Positions 11,321 to 21,790 of a DNA stretch of 64,000 nt are shown here, piece after piece. A program made the translations under genes and the position numbers. Origin of the DNA: Acestrorhynchus altus. Its lineage: Eukaryota; Chordata; Actinopteri; Characiformes; Acestrorhynchidae. The DNA lies in NCBI GenBank assembly GCA_034509495.1, contig CM067504.1, positions 6,770,256-6,834,255 on the forward strand, given 5' to 3'. The notes below the pieces were generated by a model. That model had not been told where the DNA came from. It did not search any database and saw only the letters and a list, made by a program, of their open reading frames with translations. Each line of letters begins with the position of its first letter. Position 1 is the stretch's first letter.

Positions 11321-12177
11321 CACATCTGAAAAACATACTACAACCATTAGTTTGGTTAAATATATAACATTTGGTTAAACATTTCTTGGTAGAAATGTTG
11401 TTTTTTTTATGTCAAAGTATTAAGTTGTGACTGTGATAAATCAATATTTGTTTGCAGTTTATATGGTCGATTACAGTTTTGTGTGGGCTGTGGCATATTT
11501 TGTGGTGGGTTGAACTGGAACTGAGTTGCAAAAGCTTGGGGACGAGTAAAAACAGCATTATTCTGTGTTCAGTTGTATTTTATATTCTATAGCTAACCGT
11601 ATGTTTGTGTAGGCAGTGCGTATATGCACCCTATATGTGGGTATCCTGCATACAAGTCTCCATTTCTGTTCTGTGCAGCAGCAGGAAGCAGTGCAGAATC
11701 CACTGTGACAGCAGAGTTCATATAGAGCCACTCTGCTTAATATTACATGAAAGCTGTCAGGTGTGAACGATGAAGAGCAGATAATAGATGTCCCTGTCTC
11801 CTGTAATGTCCATTTGTGCAGGAATGGCCCCGGTTTAGGCAGGAGCGGAGCGTGGATGAAGTGTAATAGTGGTCTTTTACACCCTCAGCAGTCAGACCTG
11901 GGAGATGATGAATATGAGGTGTGTATGGAAATAGGCTTCAGTTGTGGAGGAGATGTGTACTTTCATGTGTTCCAAGTTGAGGCGCGGTAAAAAGCTACGC
12001 CGGAGAGATAGTACTCAAAAGAGAGCAGAGGTGCTGAAGAGGTGCACGGTGGGAGGAGCGAGATGTTATAAATGTTGTATTTCTATGAGCAAGACTTATC
12101 AAAGGATTAATCAAACACACACCTGTGCACTTACTCATATGCACACATTCATACACCCACGCTGCCACCCAACCACC
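11321..12177. other. Unique noncoding sequence
   Basis: No supported gene. Plus-strand frames at 11763-11990 and 11944-12282 overlap each other and run into the AC array. Confidence 0.4.
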
Positions 12178-12199
12178 CACACACACACACACACACACA
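12178..12199. repeat. Short (AC)n microsatellite
   Basis: Eleven AC units after a looser CA-rich stretch (12108-12177). Confidence 0.95.
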
Positions 12200-12806
12200 T
12201 ACAGGAAGTCTATTCAGCTGTCTCATTCAAGAGGGGGATCTTTATTTATGAAGTGTGTTACAGCCCATTGAGTGCGGCCTAAGATCCCTGTGTAATACCT
12301 GGTAATAGAGCAGTCATTCACACTCAGATATGGGCTGTAGACCACAGTGATGGTTTGTAGAGTTGCTCTTTACTGTAGCATGACATAAGCATGGGTGAGT
12401 GGAAGGACATCAGCTTCAAGCATAGACCTTCTCACTTCTTTAAAGTAATAGTTGGATAAAATCTACAATCTAATTTACACAGACGTCCAATTATCCTAAC
12501 CATGGTCCATCAGCCAAGTCATGTTTAGCATTTGAAGTTTCTTTAGCTTCTTTAATTTTACACTGGAGCTCTGAAGCTAATGTTGCAGAAAAGTGCTGGA
12601 AGCTTATGCCACATCAAATAGCACCATACAAACTCTAGACATCTCCCAGCCTCAGTCTCCTCTGTACTTTTGTCCATTTTCATAGGAACCCTCAGGCCTG
12701 CTAGGTCTTCTGAGAAGATCCAATATTCTTTTGATACTACATTTTAACCAAGGTCAACATGGTTGGAAACACAGGGTTAATCAGAAATTTGTTTCTCATA
12801 GCATTT
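12200..12806. other. Unique noncoding sequence
   Basis: Nothing recognised. The last bases, CATTT at 12802-12806, are the left copy of the target duplication of the solo LTR. Confidence 0.45.
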
Positions 12807-13127
12807 TGTCATGAACTACACTACCCAGCATGCCATTGGTGACCTGGTCCCCTCCTCACAGGGTCACATGATCAGGTCACAATCACCGGAGTACTGACAC
12901 CTGTGTTCCTCCCCATATACACTGGCTTCTCCCCGGGTTTCCTTGCCAAGTATTAGCCTTTTGTTGCTATAGTCAGTGTTCTAGCTGATATTCTGGATTA
13001 TTGTGATTTTTTTCTGTAAGACTATGTTGCTTGGACTCTCCTCTGATTTGTTCGTTAGCTCATTGTCTCTAATAAAGATGCTGTGGACTATATCCTGCGC
13101 GTGCCTCGCCTCCGTCCCTTCCTGACA
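12807..13127 (+). mobile_element. Solo LTR of an LTR retrotransposon with intact target duplication
   Basis: The element begins TGTCATGAACTACAC and ends CCGTCCCTTCCTGACA; the outer TGTCA/TGACA are perfect inverted pentamers with the canonical TG...CA ends. It is flanked by CATTT on both sides (12802-12806 and 13128-13132), a perfect 5-bp target-site duplication. AATAAA at 13071-13076 lies about 50 bp before the 3' end, as expected of an LTR polyadenylation signal and giving the plus strand. 'ccccatatacactggctt' near 12911-12928 could be the promoter TATA area. No internal region is present, so a full element was reduced to one LTR by recombination. The size (321 bp) and 5-bp duplication fit Ty3/gypsy or a retrovirus; I cannot separate these. 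Confidence 0.88.
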
Positions 13128-13374
13128 CATTTGGACAAATGCAGCCAAACAAGCTCTCCCTTTGGTTAAGAATTCCAGGGTAAGACTGAAGGCCACCAAT
13201 AAAAATATCACTGTAGACCTTCAGGAAGGTCTAGATACCTTGTTAGTTGTTAGAAATGGAAAACAGGAGCAGCAGCATCTTTTATAGAAACGCAAATAAA
13301 CTGCTACACAGAATGTAAATAAGAATTCATCTCTTTTTCATAAGCTTCATATATTCACATTCAATCTAGCAGGA
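13128..13374. other. Flank between the solo LTR and the foldback element
   Basis: Unique AT-rich sequence; its first five bases are the second copy of the LTR target duplication. Confidence 0.5.
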
Positions 13375-13995
13375 CCGTTCTCCACACCATTCTCATCATT
13401 CTCAACACTGCTGTGATACTGACTGGTGGTGTGTTAGCGTGTTTTGAACTGGTATGAGTGGATCAGACACAGCAGTGCAACTGGAGGTTTTAAACACTGT
13501 GTTCACTCACTGTCCACTCTATTAGACACTCCTACCTAGTTGGTCAGAGACAGAAGATCTCTTTCTGCACAGTTTGTGTTGGTCATCCTGTAGTCCTTAC
13601 TCAGAATACATGACACTGCTCACAGGACACTGTTGGCTGGATTTTTCTGGTTGGTTGCCTATTCTCAGTGCAGCAGTGACACTGAGGGGTTTAAACACTC
13701 CAGCAGCACTGCTGTGTTTGACCCACACACTGACCCACATACTAACACACTGTCACCATGTCAGTATCACTGCAGAGCTGAGAATGACCCACCACCCACA
13801 TAATACCTGGTCTGTGGTGGTCCTGTGGGGAACATTGAAGAAGTCTAACAAAGTATACAGAGAACCAGATGGAATACAGTCTATAATTATAGAACTACAA
13901 TGTGCTCTTGTATGGTCAGAGGAGATGATAAAATGGACAGTAAGTATAGAAACAATGTTATGTCATAATGTTATGGTTGATCGGGTGTATACAAT
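13375..13995. mobile_element. Foldback-type interspersed repeat with long internal inverted arms
   Basis: The stretch 13395-13500 ('ttctcaacactgctgtgata' ... 'acacagcagtgcaactgg' ... 'gttttaaacactgtg') is repeated in inverted form at 13675-13795 ('gtttaaacactccagcagc' ... 'atgtcagtatcactgcagag'). The arms are about 110 bp, imperfect, around a loop of about 175 bp holding 'cactctattagacactccta'. The right flank continues to 'gttatggttgatcgggtgta' (13971-13990), which I know as the end of this common fish repeat. A second, partial copy is at 63620-63826. No open frame inside is convincing; the class is unknown. Confidence 0.75.
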
Positions 13996-15152
13996 GACAT
14001 TTCGCCTCTTCCTTCTGAGGAAATGGAGAGCATAACTGAATCCTATCAACATGTATGTGTTAAATTAAGTTTTTAATAATGTTTTTTATTATTACACTCC
14101 AACAAACAGCTGACAATGAATCATTAGTTGCATTTGATATTTCACAGCATTTAGAGATCTCCATGTGATCTCCTTAGTGGATTTTCCCAAACTGGAGTTG
14201 TAGGTAGTACTTTACACCATCTGGTATTTACAGATTTAAGGACATTACATTCAACACATGGCAAAATAAGTGAGAGGAAAATAAGAAATATTTGCAAGTA
14301 ATTTTTCACCTCAAACCATTCACACCGAACACAACATGTTTTTTCACAAGTTGTTTGTGCCACACAAACGCACACATGGGCAGAATGAGGACTGAATTCA
14401 CTGCAGAACAAGGTCTTAATTCACATTACTGGGGACCTGTGTCTCTAAAAACTGCTACAAGATGTGTGCAAAAACACTCCTAAACTTAAAGCTCCACAAT
14501 GAAACTTTGTTCTCTTTTCATCAGTAACCTGCACAGTTTACTGATTCTGATTTCAGCTCCAGTGTCAGCATGTAAAAAATGAAGTGAAGGTGCAGCTATT
14601 TCACAACCTACGAAGTGCACTACATTGGGAAAAGGAGTGAGTTGAGGCAGGGCTTCACAGAGTAAACAGTGTGAGCTGCTTTTTGGAAGCATGAAAGCTC
14701 CACAGATGAGGAGGATTATGTTTAATTAAAAGTTCTAGTTGTCGGTCATGGCTGTTACCACACCAATGCCAGATGGAGAGCTGTGAAAAAATGTTGCTTT
14801 AAAATGCTAAATTAGTGCAGTGGGTGAATAATATTTTTTGTTGCATTTTTGACATGCTTGGTGTGAATGACCTTTAATATTCTTTTCAACATTCATTCTT
14901 TTTGGGCTCTAATAGTCCCTGTTCTTCAATAGATAACTAATCAAAGAGACTGAGAAACCATTTAATCAATTGGTAGAACGTCTGCTTTCAATACATTTTA
15001 GCCCAACTACATCGGAACACCAAACGTCTTTCCTGTTCTAATAAATTATGGATAAAATTGTGGTATGAGGCTCATCTTTGCTGGTTTAGTCAGAAGAGAA
15101 GACGGAAAGATTAGTGTATGCATTGATACAGAATGTTCTATTGTTTGTCAAA
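13996..15152. other. Long unique noncoding stretch
   Basis: No gene or recognised repeat. Several short frames (14151-14692) have no domain. Confidence 0.45.
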
Positions 15153-15245
15153 TTAATTAATTTAATTAAACCTTTATTTAACCAGTCCCTTGAAATTAAA
15201 TTATCTTTTTGGAGGGAGACCTGGCCAAGACAGCACATCATTTCC
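15153..15245 (-). mobile_element. LINE-like 3' end (antisense)
   Basis: 'aacctttatttaaccagtcc' (15168-15187) followed by 'ggagggagacctggccaaga' (15212-15231) is the reverse of a 3' terminal block common in fish LINEs. The A-rich tail would be at the left (15144-15167). Confidence 0.55.
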
Positions 15246-15391
15246 AGTCATAAAATCAAGCATATTTATATTCAGATCATATTCAGAACATGAAATAAAT
15301 AATAATTAAAAAAAAGCAGCTTAGTAGTAACAGTTCCATGTTTCTGTTATTTACCAAAGCTTTACACTTGCTCAGTGAGACAAATTCAGTA

Positions 15392-15465
15392 AGCTAGAAT
15401 AGAACAGAATAGAACTTTATTGATCCCTTGGGAGGGTTCCCTCAGGGAAATTAAGGTTCCAGCAG
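15392..15465 (-). mobile_element. LINE 3' tail (antisense) with a simple-repeat end
   Basis: 'aactttattgatcccttggg' (15413-15432) then 'agggttccctcagggaaatt' (15433-15452). The same block is at 61613-61660 and a relative at 45108-45185. In each case the terminus is abutted by a short tandem repeat, here 'agaatagaacagaataga'. Confidence 0.65.
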
Positions 15466-15743
15466 CAGCCTCAGTACAGTAGTGTGTGTTCTGAAAGTCA
15501 GTCCATGACCACGGTGCAAAATAGACCCAATTTTAAATGAACTTTGGGGAGTCATCTATTGTTACATGATAGAAAATTATATACAGTAAATAAGGAGGCT
15601 TTGCCCAACAAAGCTTTATAGATAAAGATACACCAGTGCTGGTCTCCACACAGAATCCACAGTTAAAGAAGGCCAAGAAACCAGATCATAAAGTACACAG
15701 CCATGAGTGTGAGACAGTTACTTATAAAGCATTTAATGTTTAC

Positions 15744-15744
<1 letters not shown>
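15466..15744. other. Noncoding sequence
   Basis: May include further LINE 3' UTR at its left edge; nothing else recognised. Confidence 0.4.

Positions 15745-15792
<48 letters not shown>
15745..15792. repeat. (TAA)n microsatellite
   Basis: Sixteen uninterrupted TAA units. Confidence 0.97.
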
Positions 15793-15793
<1 letters not shown>

Positions 15794-16065
15794 TCTGTGT
15801 TTAAAATACTGTGTTTAACAGTAGTTAAAGGTTTTTGAGTCAGTAGTCAATTAAGTAGTCTGTTTTTTAAAGATCCTCAGCTCTGAATATACAGGGTTAT
15901 TTAATTTCTTTAATTTTTTTTAAATTTTGTTTCACCATTCTGTAGCAAAAGTGGAAAACAAAATATATGCAATGGGTGAGAGAAAGCAGATGATGAAACT
16001 GTTATTAAAAGGAAAGGAAGACTGCAGTTGCCTTGTCTCTGAGCAAGAAAGACTTTAACATTAAA

Positions 16066-16068
<3 letters not shown>

Positions 16069-16104
<36 letters not shown>
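16069..16104. repeat. (GA)n microsatellite
   Basis: About 17 GA units. Confidence 0.97.
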
Positions 16105-16106
<2 letters not shown>

Positions 16107-16278
16107 AAGTCAGTGAAAGGCCTTTATGTTATGCTACAAAAACAGTCTAGAGAAGAAGTGTGCTTTATAGACAGCTCCTCGGCTAATTAAACATTTTCAA
16201 TCCACGGTGCCCAAAAACTATTCAAAGCTCATAGTTGCAAAAAATTAAAATTGACAAGCAGCTGTTTATGTACATGAA

Positions 16279-16280
<2 letters not shown>

Positions 16281-16325
<45 letters not shown>
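16281..16325. repeat. (GA)n microsatellite
   Basis: About 22 GA units, 180 bp after the previous GA array on the same strand. Confidence 0.97.
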
Positions 16326-16330
<5 letters not shown>

Positions 16331-16549
16331 ATGTAATAGGGTGAGACACTCCTGTGTTTCATTGGAGTGCCCTCACTTGCATCATCAAGTAAATCAGCAG
16401 TACATTGGCACTGCATTACTGATTTTGACAATCATCCATCCATTCTCTTAAGAAATGTCTGCATGAAACATTATCACCAAATTAATCTTCTCACGGTGTT
16501 AAATAATCTCAGATAGACTGGATCAGTGGCGTGTATACAAATAGATCCA
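16326..16549. other. Unique noncoding sequence
   Basis: Nothing recognised. Confidence 0.4.
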
Positions 16550-16820
16550 TGTGTGGATCATGAAGCTTAAATTTTTACTTCTTGGGGTATAAACTCGGTC
16601 ATTACCCTCAAGGGAATGTTTTCTATTTCTTTAGTTAGGGAACATTCTGTTGCAATTTTTGAAACAATTTTGACTTCTGGCCTTTAAGCCTTTTACAAAG
16701 TTGAGTTACGGAAATGTACAATTTCCCTTGGGAAAGCACATGTATTGTACCATTAAAAATCATTTATTGTACACAGCTGGACCATGTTGTACCTTTTGAG
16801 GGTACACTGACATTGTTTGT
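16550..16820. mobile_element. Putative GTACC-rich interspersed repeat
   Basis: 'attgtaccattaaaaatc', 'gttgtaccttttgagggtac' and 'ttgtttgtacc' cluster at 16744-16823. They are preceded by 'cattaccctcaagggaatg' and 'tttcccttgggaaagc'. The 53845-54030 block has the same recurring GGTAC/GTACC words. I suspect a non-autonomous DNA transposon but cannot place ends. Confidence 0.35.
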
Positions 16821-17259
16821 ACCATGGGAGACGTGGTCTGATGCATGTGCGTACTGAGGCATATAGTTTGATTTAGCTTGTTGGCCACCAATTAGCTTCC
16901 ATTGCTCGTTCCAATACATTAGTCTCATATTCTCAGTGCAAAAATACAGAAGCAAACTTCAGACACCAAACAAGTTTTGGTTGATCAGCTGCAATTAGGA
17001 TAAGAGGGATTTATTTCTGAACTGTTGCTTTAAGATGTTCAAAGTTGTTTTGAGGGCGATTAGTTTGGATAAAATAACTGCGTGAAACATCATCACATGG
17101 TTCAGTCTGTATTGAATTGCACTGAGATGTTAATCACCCATTAAATCACCAGCCCATTAAATCTTTCTGCTTATGACCAGCAGGGAGATGGTGAATAAGA
17201 TTTAATATGAAGGAGGTTAGCTTTCCCATACATCTCTCCCTGAGTCCAGAGTAAAACAT
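16821..17259. other. Unique noncoding sequence
   Basis: No gene, envelope-like frame or LTR seen downstream of the retroviral fragment that follows (which reads toward lower coordinates). Confidence 0.4.
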
Positions 17260-17723
17260 TCTCCGTTCCAGTGGATTGTCTGTTGATGCACTTATTCTTC
17301 CTCTGTACACGAACTGCTGAGTTGGTGATTAACAGAACTTGATAATGGCCTGGCCCCGTGTAGCGCCTTCTGGGGTTCCTTAATCAGCACCCACTCATCA
17401 GGAATCAAAGCGTCTCCTCCTTCAGCAGACACCGGATACCTGCTGAGAAATGGCTGAACAGCATGGGTACGTTTAGTGCAGTATTCAACTAGGCCGTCGT
17501 TAGCTAAACGATTGTCTGCTTTTCTCAAGTCAGTGCTGCCTGGAAGGCAAATTGGTCGTCCCGTGATTATTTGAAAAAGGACTCCAGCCAGGCTTTCTGT
17601 TGGCAGAAGCTCTGATGCTCCGTAACAGCAAAAGTAGGGCATGCAGCCAGGGTAGCTCCTCTTGATGATATTTGGAAAGTTGTCTTTTTTCATCACCCAA
17701 TTCATGTGCTCATTATGGCCCAT
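17260..17723 (-). pseudogene. Endogenous retrovirus pol remnant: integrase C-terminal region
   Basis: The minus-strand frame 17292-17723 (143 codons from a Met that is probably not the true start) has the order expected of the end of a retroviral integrase: an ITGRP motif, then LPGSTDLRKADNRL, a helix with CTKRTHAVQ, then the basic/aromatic DEWVLIKEPQK that opens the GPY/F subdomain. Just after this the frame is lost near 17345-17370: the GPY/F core continues in another minus-strand frame to about 17260. The catalytic D,D-35-E core, reverse transcriptase, gag, env and LTRs are not found nearby. This is a short, frame-broken fossil of a gamma/epsilon-type retrovirus by overall look; the genus is inference. 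It cannot make an active integrase. Confidence 0.75.
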
Positions 17724-17899
17724 TCCACTAACACTCAGTCATGGTAAACAAAGGTAAGAAGTTGTCACACTGGAATCAGCTACACATACGCTGAATTACT
17801 TAAGTCATGAGTGTGCAGGTTTCCAGTGTAAGCATACATTGGTCTGTCTCATTTTGTTAGTTTTGTTTTCAAACAGTATGTATTGTGTGTTTCCCCACT

Positions 17900-18590
17900 G
17901 CATTAAAGTGACTTTTGTGCATGGCCCTGAGACTGGAGTGCAACTGTAAGGATTCTCAGGCTGGCTGCTGAAGAGACTTACAACATGGCAGTCAGATATT
18001 TCCATAGCCTGCTGTGGTCATGACTCTATATTGCAACATGAATGCCTTTCCAGACCCTCTACCGGATAGATTGTGCATCATGGCTCAGATGTTTTTCCAT
18101 GGATGCCGCCGAAATGACTGGACATTGCAGGTTGGATGTTTCCTGCCATTGAAGTGACTGTACATTGTGGCTCAGATATTTCCATTGTCTGTTGTTGTAG
18201 AGAGTTGATGCTGGAAACGCTCTATATCATGGCAGAGATGTTCTTCCAAACCCTCTGTATAAGTGACTGCTAGAGAACACTGCAGATGGGTTGTTTCCCA
18301 GGGCCACTATAGATGTGACTCTATATCTTGGCTTGGGTGTTTCTCAGACAGTACCAGAGTGACTATATTGCAGCAACATTACTTCCAGGCTTGATGTTGG
18401 AGTGCCTTGGATGTTTCCCAGGCCTGCCACCAAAGTTATTGTACTTCTAAGATATTTTGTGTGTGGGACATTTGTCAAGCTAAAGATCTCTACTTCATGG
18501 CTTGGAGCCCTCCTATGATGGCCAGCTGAATCAATACATTTTGTGACTCTGAGGTATATTATGCTGAGGGACATTTCCCTGCCTGTGCGT
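17900..18590. repeat. Ancient degenerate minisatellite, unit about 45 bp
   Basis: A recurring pattern of roughly 'aagtgactctatatcatgg' followed by 'ctcagatgtttcccag' and 'cctgccattg' can be followed through about 13 diverged units. Anchor words: 'gtgacttttgtgcatggc' (17907), 'gagacttacaacatggc' (17973), 'tgactctatattgcaac' (18020), 'gtgcatcatggctcagatg' (18073), 'tgactggacattgcagg' (18115), 'gtgactgtacattgtggct' (18153), 'ctctatatcatggcag' (18220), 'gtgactctatatcttggct' (18314), 'gtgactatattgcag' (18359). Unit spacing ranges about 39-66 bp. No coding frame runs through the units. Confidence 0.7.
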
Positions 18591-18964
18591 GTGTGTGTGT
18601 TGAGGCTGTTTCTGTCACGTTATCACCGACTTGCTCAGGAACTGAAGACTTTTGTAGAATCATCTGCTATTAAGATGATAAAGGTTACCCTCAAAAAAAC
18701 CTACCTTTCTCAGCAGAGGTGAAGTCATATGCCTTTCACACTTTGCTCACTTTTTTAATTAACACCTGCCGTTTCACGGTTTTAAATAGATGTGGTTCAA
18801 AACAGTGTCAGTTGTATGTTAGTGTAGCACTACGATAACAGAGGTGTCACCTGTGCTGTGAAGTTATGAGGTGTGTGGTCTGCTTTGAAAAACTACAGAA
18901 ACAAAAATGGAGTAGAACCTTCCAACTTCTCCCAGATGGAGTAGCTAGGCTACAGTTACTTAAC
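18591..18964. other. Unique noncoding sequence
   Basis: A short (GT)n at 18588-18600 and otherwise nothing recognised. Confidence 0.4.
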
Positions 18965-20197
18965 AGAATACTTCAGTTTCTTGTCATTTCTGTATCCACA
19001 TATTGTTACATCACAGCCTTATTCCAAAATGAATTAAATTCATGTTTCCTCTCATAATTCTACACACAGTACGAAACGTTTGTTTGAAATATTTGCAAAT
19101 GTATTAAAAATATAACATGTACGTACATATTCACAGTCTTTGCTCAATACTTTGTTGAAGCACCTTTGGCAGTAATTAGAACCATCAGATTAGATAGGAA
19201 GTGTCAGTGCACAGCCATTTTTAGTTATCTCCAGAGATGTTCAATCAAGATCAAGTCTGGGTTCTGATTGAGCCACTCCAGGACATTGACACAATTGTCC
19301 TGAACCCACTCCTTTGTTATCTTGGCCATGTGCTTAGGGTTGTTGGACAATAAACCTTCGTCCCGGTCTGAGCTACAGAGTACTCTGGATTGGGTTACTA
19401 TCAAGGATGTCTCTGTACAGCACTGCAGACATTTTTCCCTTGATGCTGCCAAAATGCTTCACTGTAGCTTCACTGTAGCTTCACTGTACTTCACTGTATT
19501 TGCTAGGTGATGAGCAGTGCCTGGTTTCCTCCGGATGTGATGCTTGACATTCAGTCCAAAAAATTAAAAATGATCAGAGTGACCACTGGGTCCTGGTCAC
19601 CTCCTTGACTAAGGCCCTTCTACCATGCTCATTGTGGCCAGACAGCCAGCTTGAGGAAGAGTCCTGGTGATTCCAAACTTCTTCCATTTATGGATGATGG
19701 AGGCCACTGTGCTCATTGGTACCTTCAATCCAGCAGAAATGTTTCTGTACCCTTCCCCAGATCTGTCTCAAAACAATCCCATCTCAGAGGTCTATAGACA
19801 GTTCCTTTGACTTCATGGCTTGGTTTGTGCTCTGACATGCAGTGGCTAATACGGGACCTTTCCAAAAAATGCCCAATCAACTGAATTGACCACAGGTGTC
19901 CAATCAAGCTGTAGAAACATCTGAAGCATGATCAGTGGAAACAAGAAGCACCTGAGCTCAATTTTTGAGTGTCATGGCAAAGGCTGTGAATACTTCTGTA
20001 CATGCTATATTTTTTGGTTAATATTTAATAAATTTGAAAAGATTTCAGACAAACTTTTCTCACTTTGTCATCATGGAATATTGTGTGTAGAATTGAGGGG
20101 GGAAAAAGGAATTGAATCCCTTTTGGGAAAAAGCTGTAACATAAGAAAATGTGGAAAAAGTGATGAGCTGTGAATACTTTCCAGATGGCTGTAAATA
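18965..20197 (-). mobile_element. Tc1-like transposon pseudogene, beta family
   Basis: The right end (20131-20197) reads 'gctgtaacataagaaaat' ... 'gtgaatactttccagatg'; the left end at about 18985-19025 has the inverse ('ttgttacatcacagcctt'). On the minus strand, 19225-19345 encodes NNPKHMAKITKEWVQ and, further on, NQNPDLILIEHLWR. These are the segment with the second catalytic residue (normally D-N-D-P-K-H, here the Asp is Asn) and the segment with the third residue (E in IEHLWR) of Tc1 transposases. Most of the N-terminal half is missing or shifted, there are internal stops, and a small 11-12-bp tandem repeat ('tgtagcttcac') sits at 19456-19500. It is inactive. The same family recurs at 57175-57685. 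Confidence 0.9.
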
Positions 20198-21735
20198 AGT
20201 TATAAAAAGCTAAATGAAGGAAAAATATTAAAAGGTCCAACACTATTTCTATGTAAATATCCATATTTAAGCAAGTGTGTGACATTCACCATATTAAGAC
20301 CTTTCTACCAAAAGGTCAGATATTTTTTGCATCCTCTCTCTTTCACTGAAGAACGTGTTGAGATGATTTACTCATTAGGGGCTTTTGGAACTTGTGGAGT
20401 CCATGCAGCTTAACTGCACGTTGCCAGTAGAGGAGAAAGGACACATCACAAAATATATACAGTATGTGCTGGGCAAATCTATGCTATTCCATATGGTTCC
20501 CACGAGCCATTATAATGACGTCAACTAGTCAGAGCAAATCTCATTATTTTTTCCACAAGACCATTATGAAAGGAATTTCAGTGTGTTTTTCAGACTTTAT
20601 TCAAACATTGTTCTTCAAAACACGAAGAAGAGGTTTGATCCCAAATTATACAGTATTTCCTGTGTAATGACAGATTCTAAATCTAAATAGAACATTATAT
20701 ATTGGTAATAGATTTTTATATGTGGAAATCTGAAATCTAGTGCTATCTGTGTAGATGATGTAGTCTCTGCCTTCGATCCAACAAAGCAGAAAGTCACTTG
20801 CTCAGATGTTTGATCACTGAGACCAACTGATTAAACAAGCAGAATCAGGTGAAAATGGGCAGCCACGCTGGACCTTTGGGAATAAGACTGAATATTCCTG
20901 TATGTAGTTCACTATATAGGGAGTATGGAGGTATTTAAGATTCAGCCAGAAGCACACATGCATTGTGACATCAGTACTTTCATATAACCCCTGTTTTTGC
21001 CACATGCTGAAGAAGACACACCGTTTCTTAATATCTTCAACCTGGAAGAAGTTTTAGAAAAGGCCAATTTTAGTGAGATATAAGGGTTTTCATGTGGATG
21101 AAAGGCCAAAACTATAGAAAGAGCTATGTTTTAAAGAACACTTATGTACATGTGGACCAAGCCATATTATAAAACAAAAACAGCATCATTAATAGGTTTA
21201 CAAAACCTCATCAGAGCATTCTTGCACCCCCCCCCCAAACAAAATGACAAGTTTACCTTTTAAACATCAAATTTTAACATTCTCAATAAATGCATACTAT
21301 GCTTTAAGCTGCACAAGAGTGACAGAAACAGGAAATAGAAAACAAGGAGCTGCTCATGATTCAATGCACATCCTTAGACGTGAAATGGGTTGGCATGGAC
21401 ATGTCTGGCGTCCAATTCAGCTGACTCACCAGTCTATATTGATGATGTGACTGGCCTTCAGCAGCAGCAGGATGAATTCCGAAGTTTACAGAAGCTTCTA
21501 ACGACTCAACCACACACCTGAAAACACGCAGATACTATTTAACTTAAACGTTTTTTTTTGCTATTTGTCTGACATTGACACTGTTCTTTAGGAATCAGGC
21601 AGAGTGTGCTGTTCCTAGCTGTTGAGTATTCTGTATCAGTATTGACTTTTGCATTTGGCAGTATCTAAGCTTAGAGGTATCTTTGGACTCTAGCCTATTC
21701 ACACTACCTAGGGATATTTTTTAAGTGGACAACAA
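20198..21735. other. Long unique noncoding stretch
   Basis: No gene. 'gtagttcactatataggga' at 20904-20922 resembles a block from fish non-autonomous elements, but no partner end was found. A run of nine C is at 21228-21236. Confidence 0.4.
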
Positions 21736-21790
21736 AGCACTTCTCTGAGTCGCTCTGGATAAGAGTGTCTGCTAAATGCCAATGTTCCTG
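21736..21790 (+). mobile_element. LINE-like 3' tail
   Basis: 'gagtcgctctggataagag' then 'tgtctgctaaatgcc' (21747-21780) is a very common fish LINE 3' terminal block. A diverged reverse copy is at 40119-40160. Confidence 0.65.

Noticed and set aside
13574..14035. 153-codon plus-strand open frame
   Set aside because: Lies inside the foldback repeat; the peptide follows the inverted arms.
16821..17259. Retroviral env or 3' LTR downstream of the integrase fragment
   Set aside because: No TG...CA-bounded repeat, AATAAA context or env-like frame found.
20881..21005. Possible further MITE around 'gtagttcactatataggga'
   Set aside because: No inverse partner end within 1 kb.
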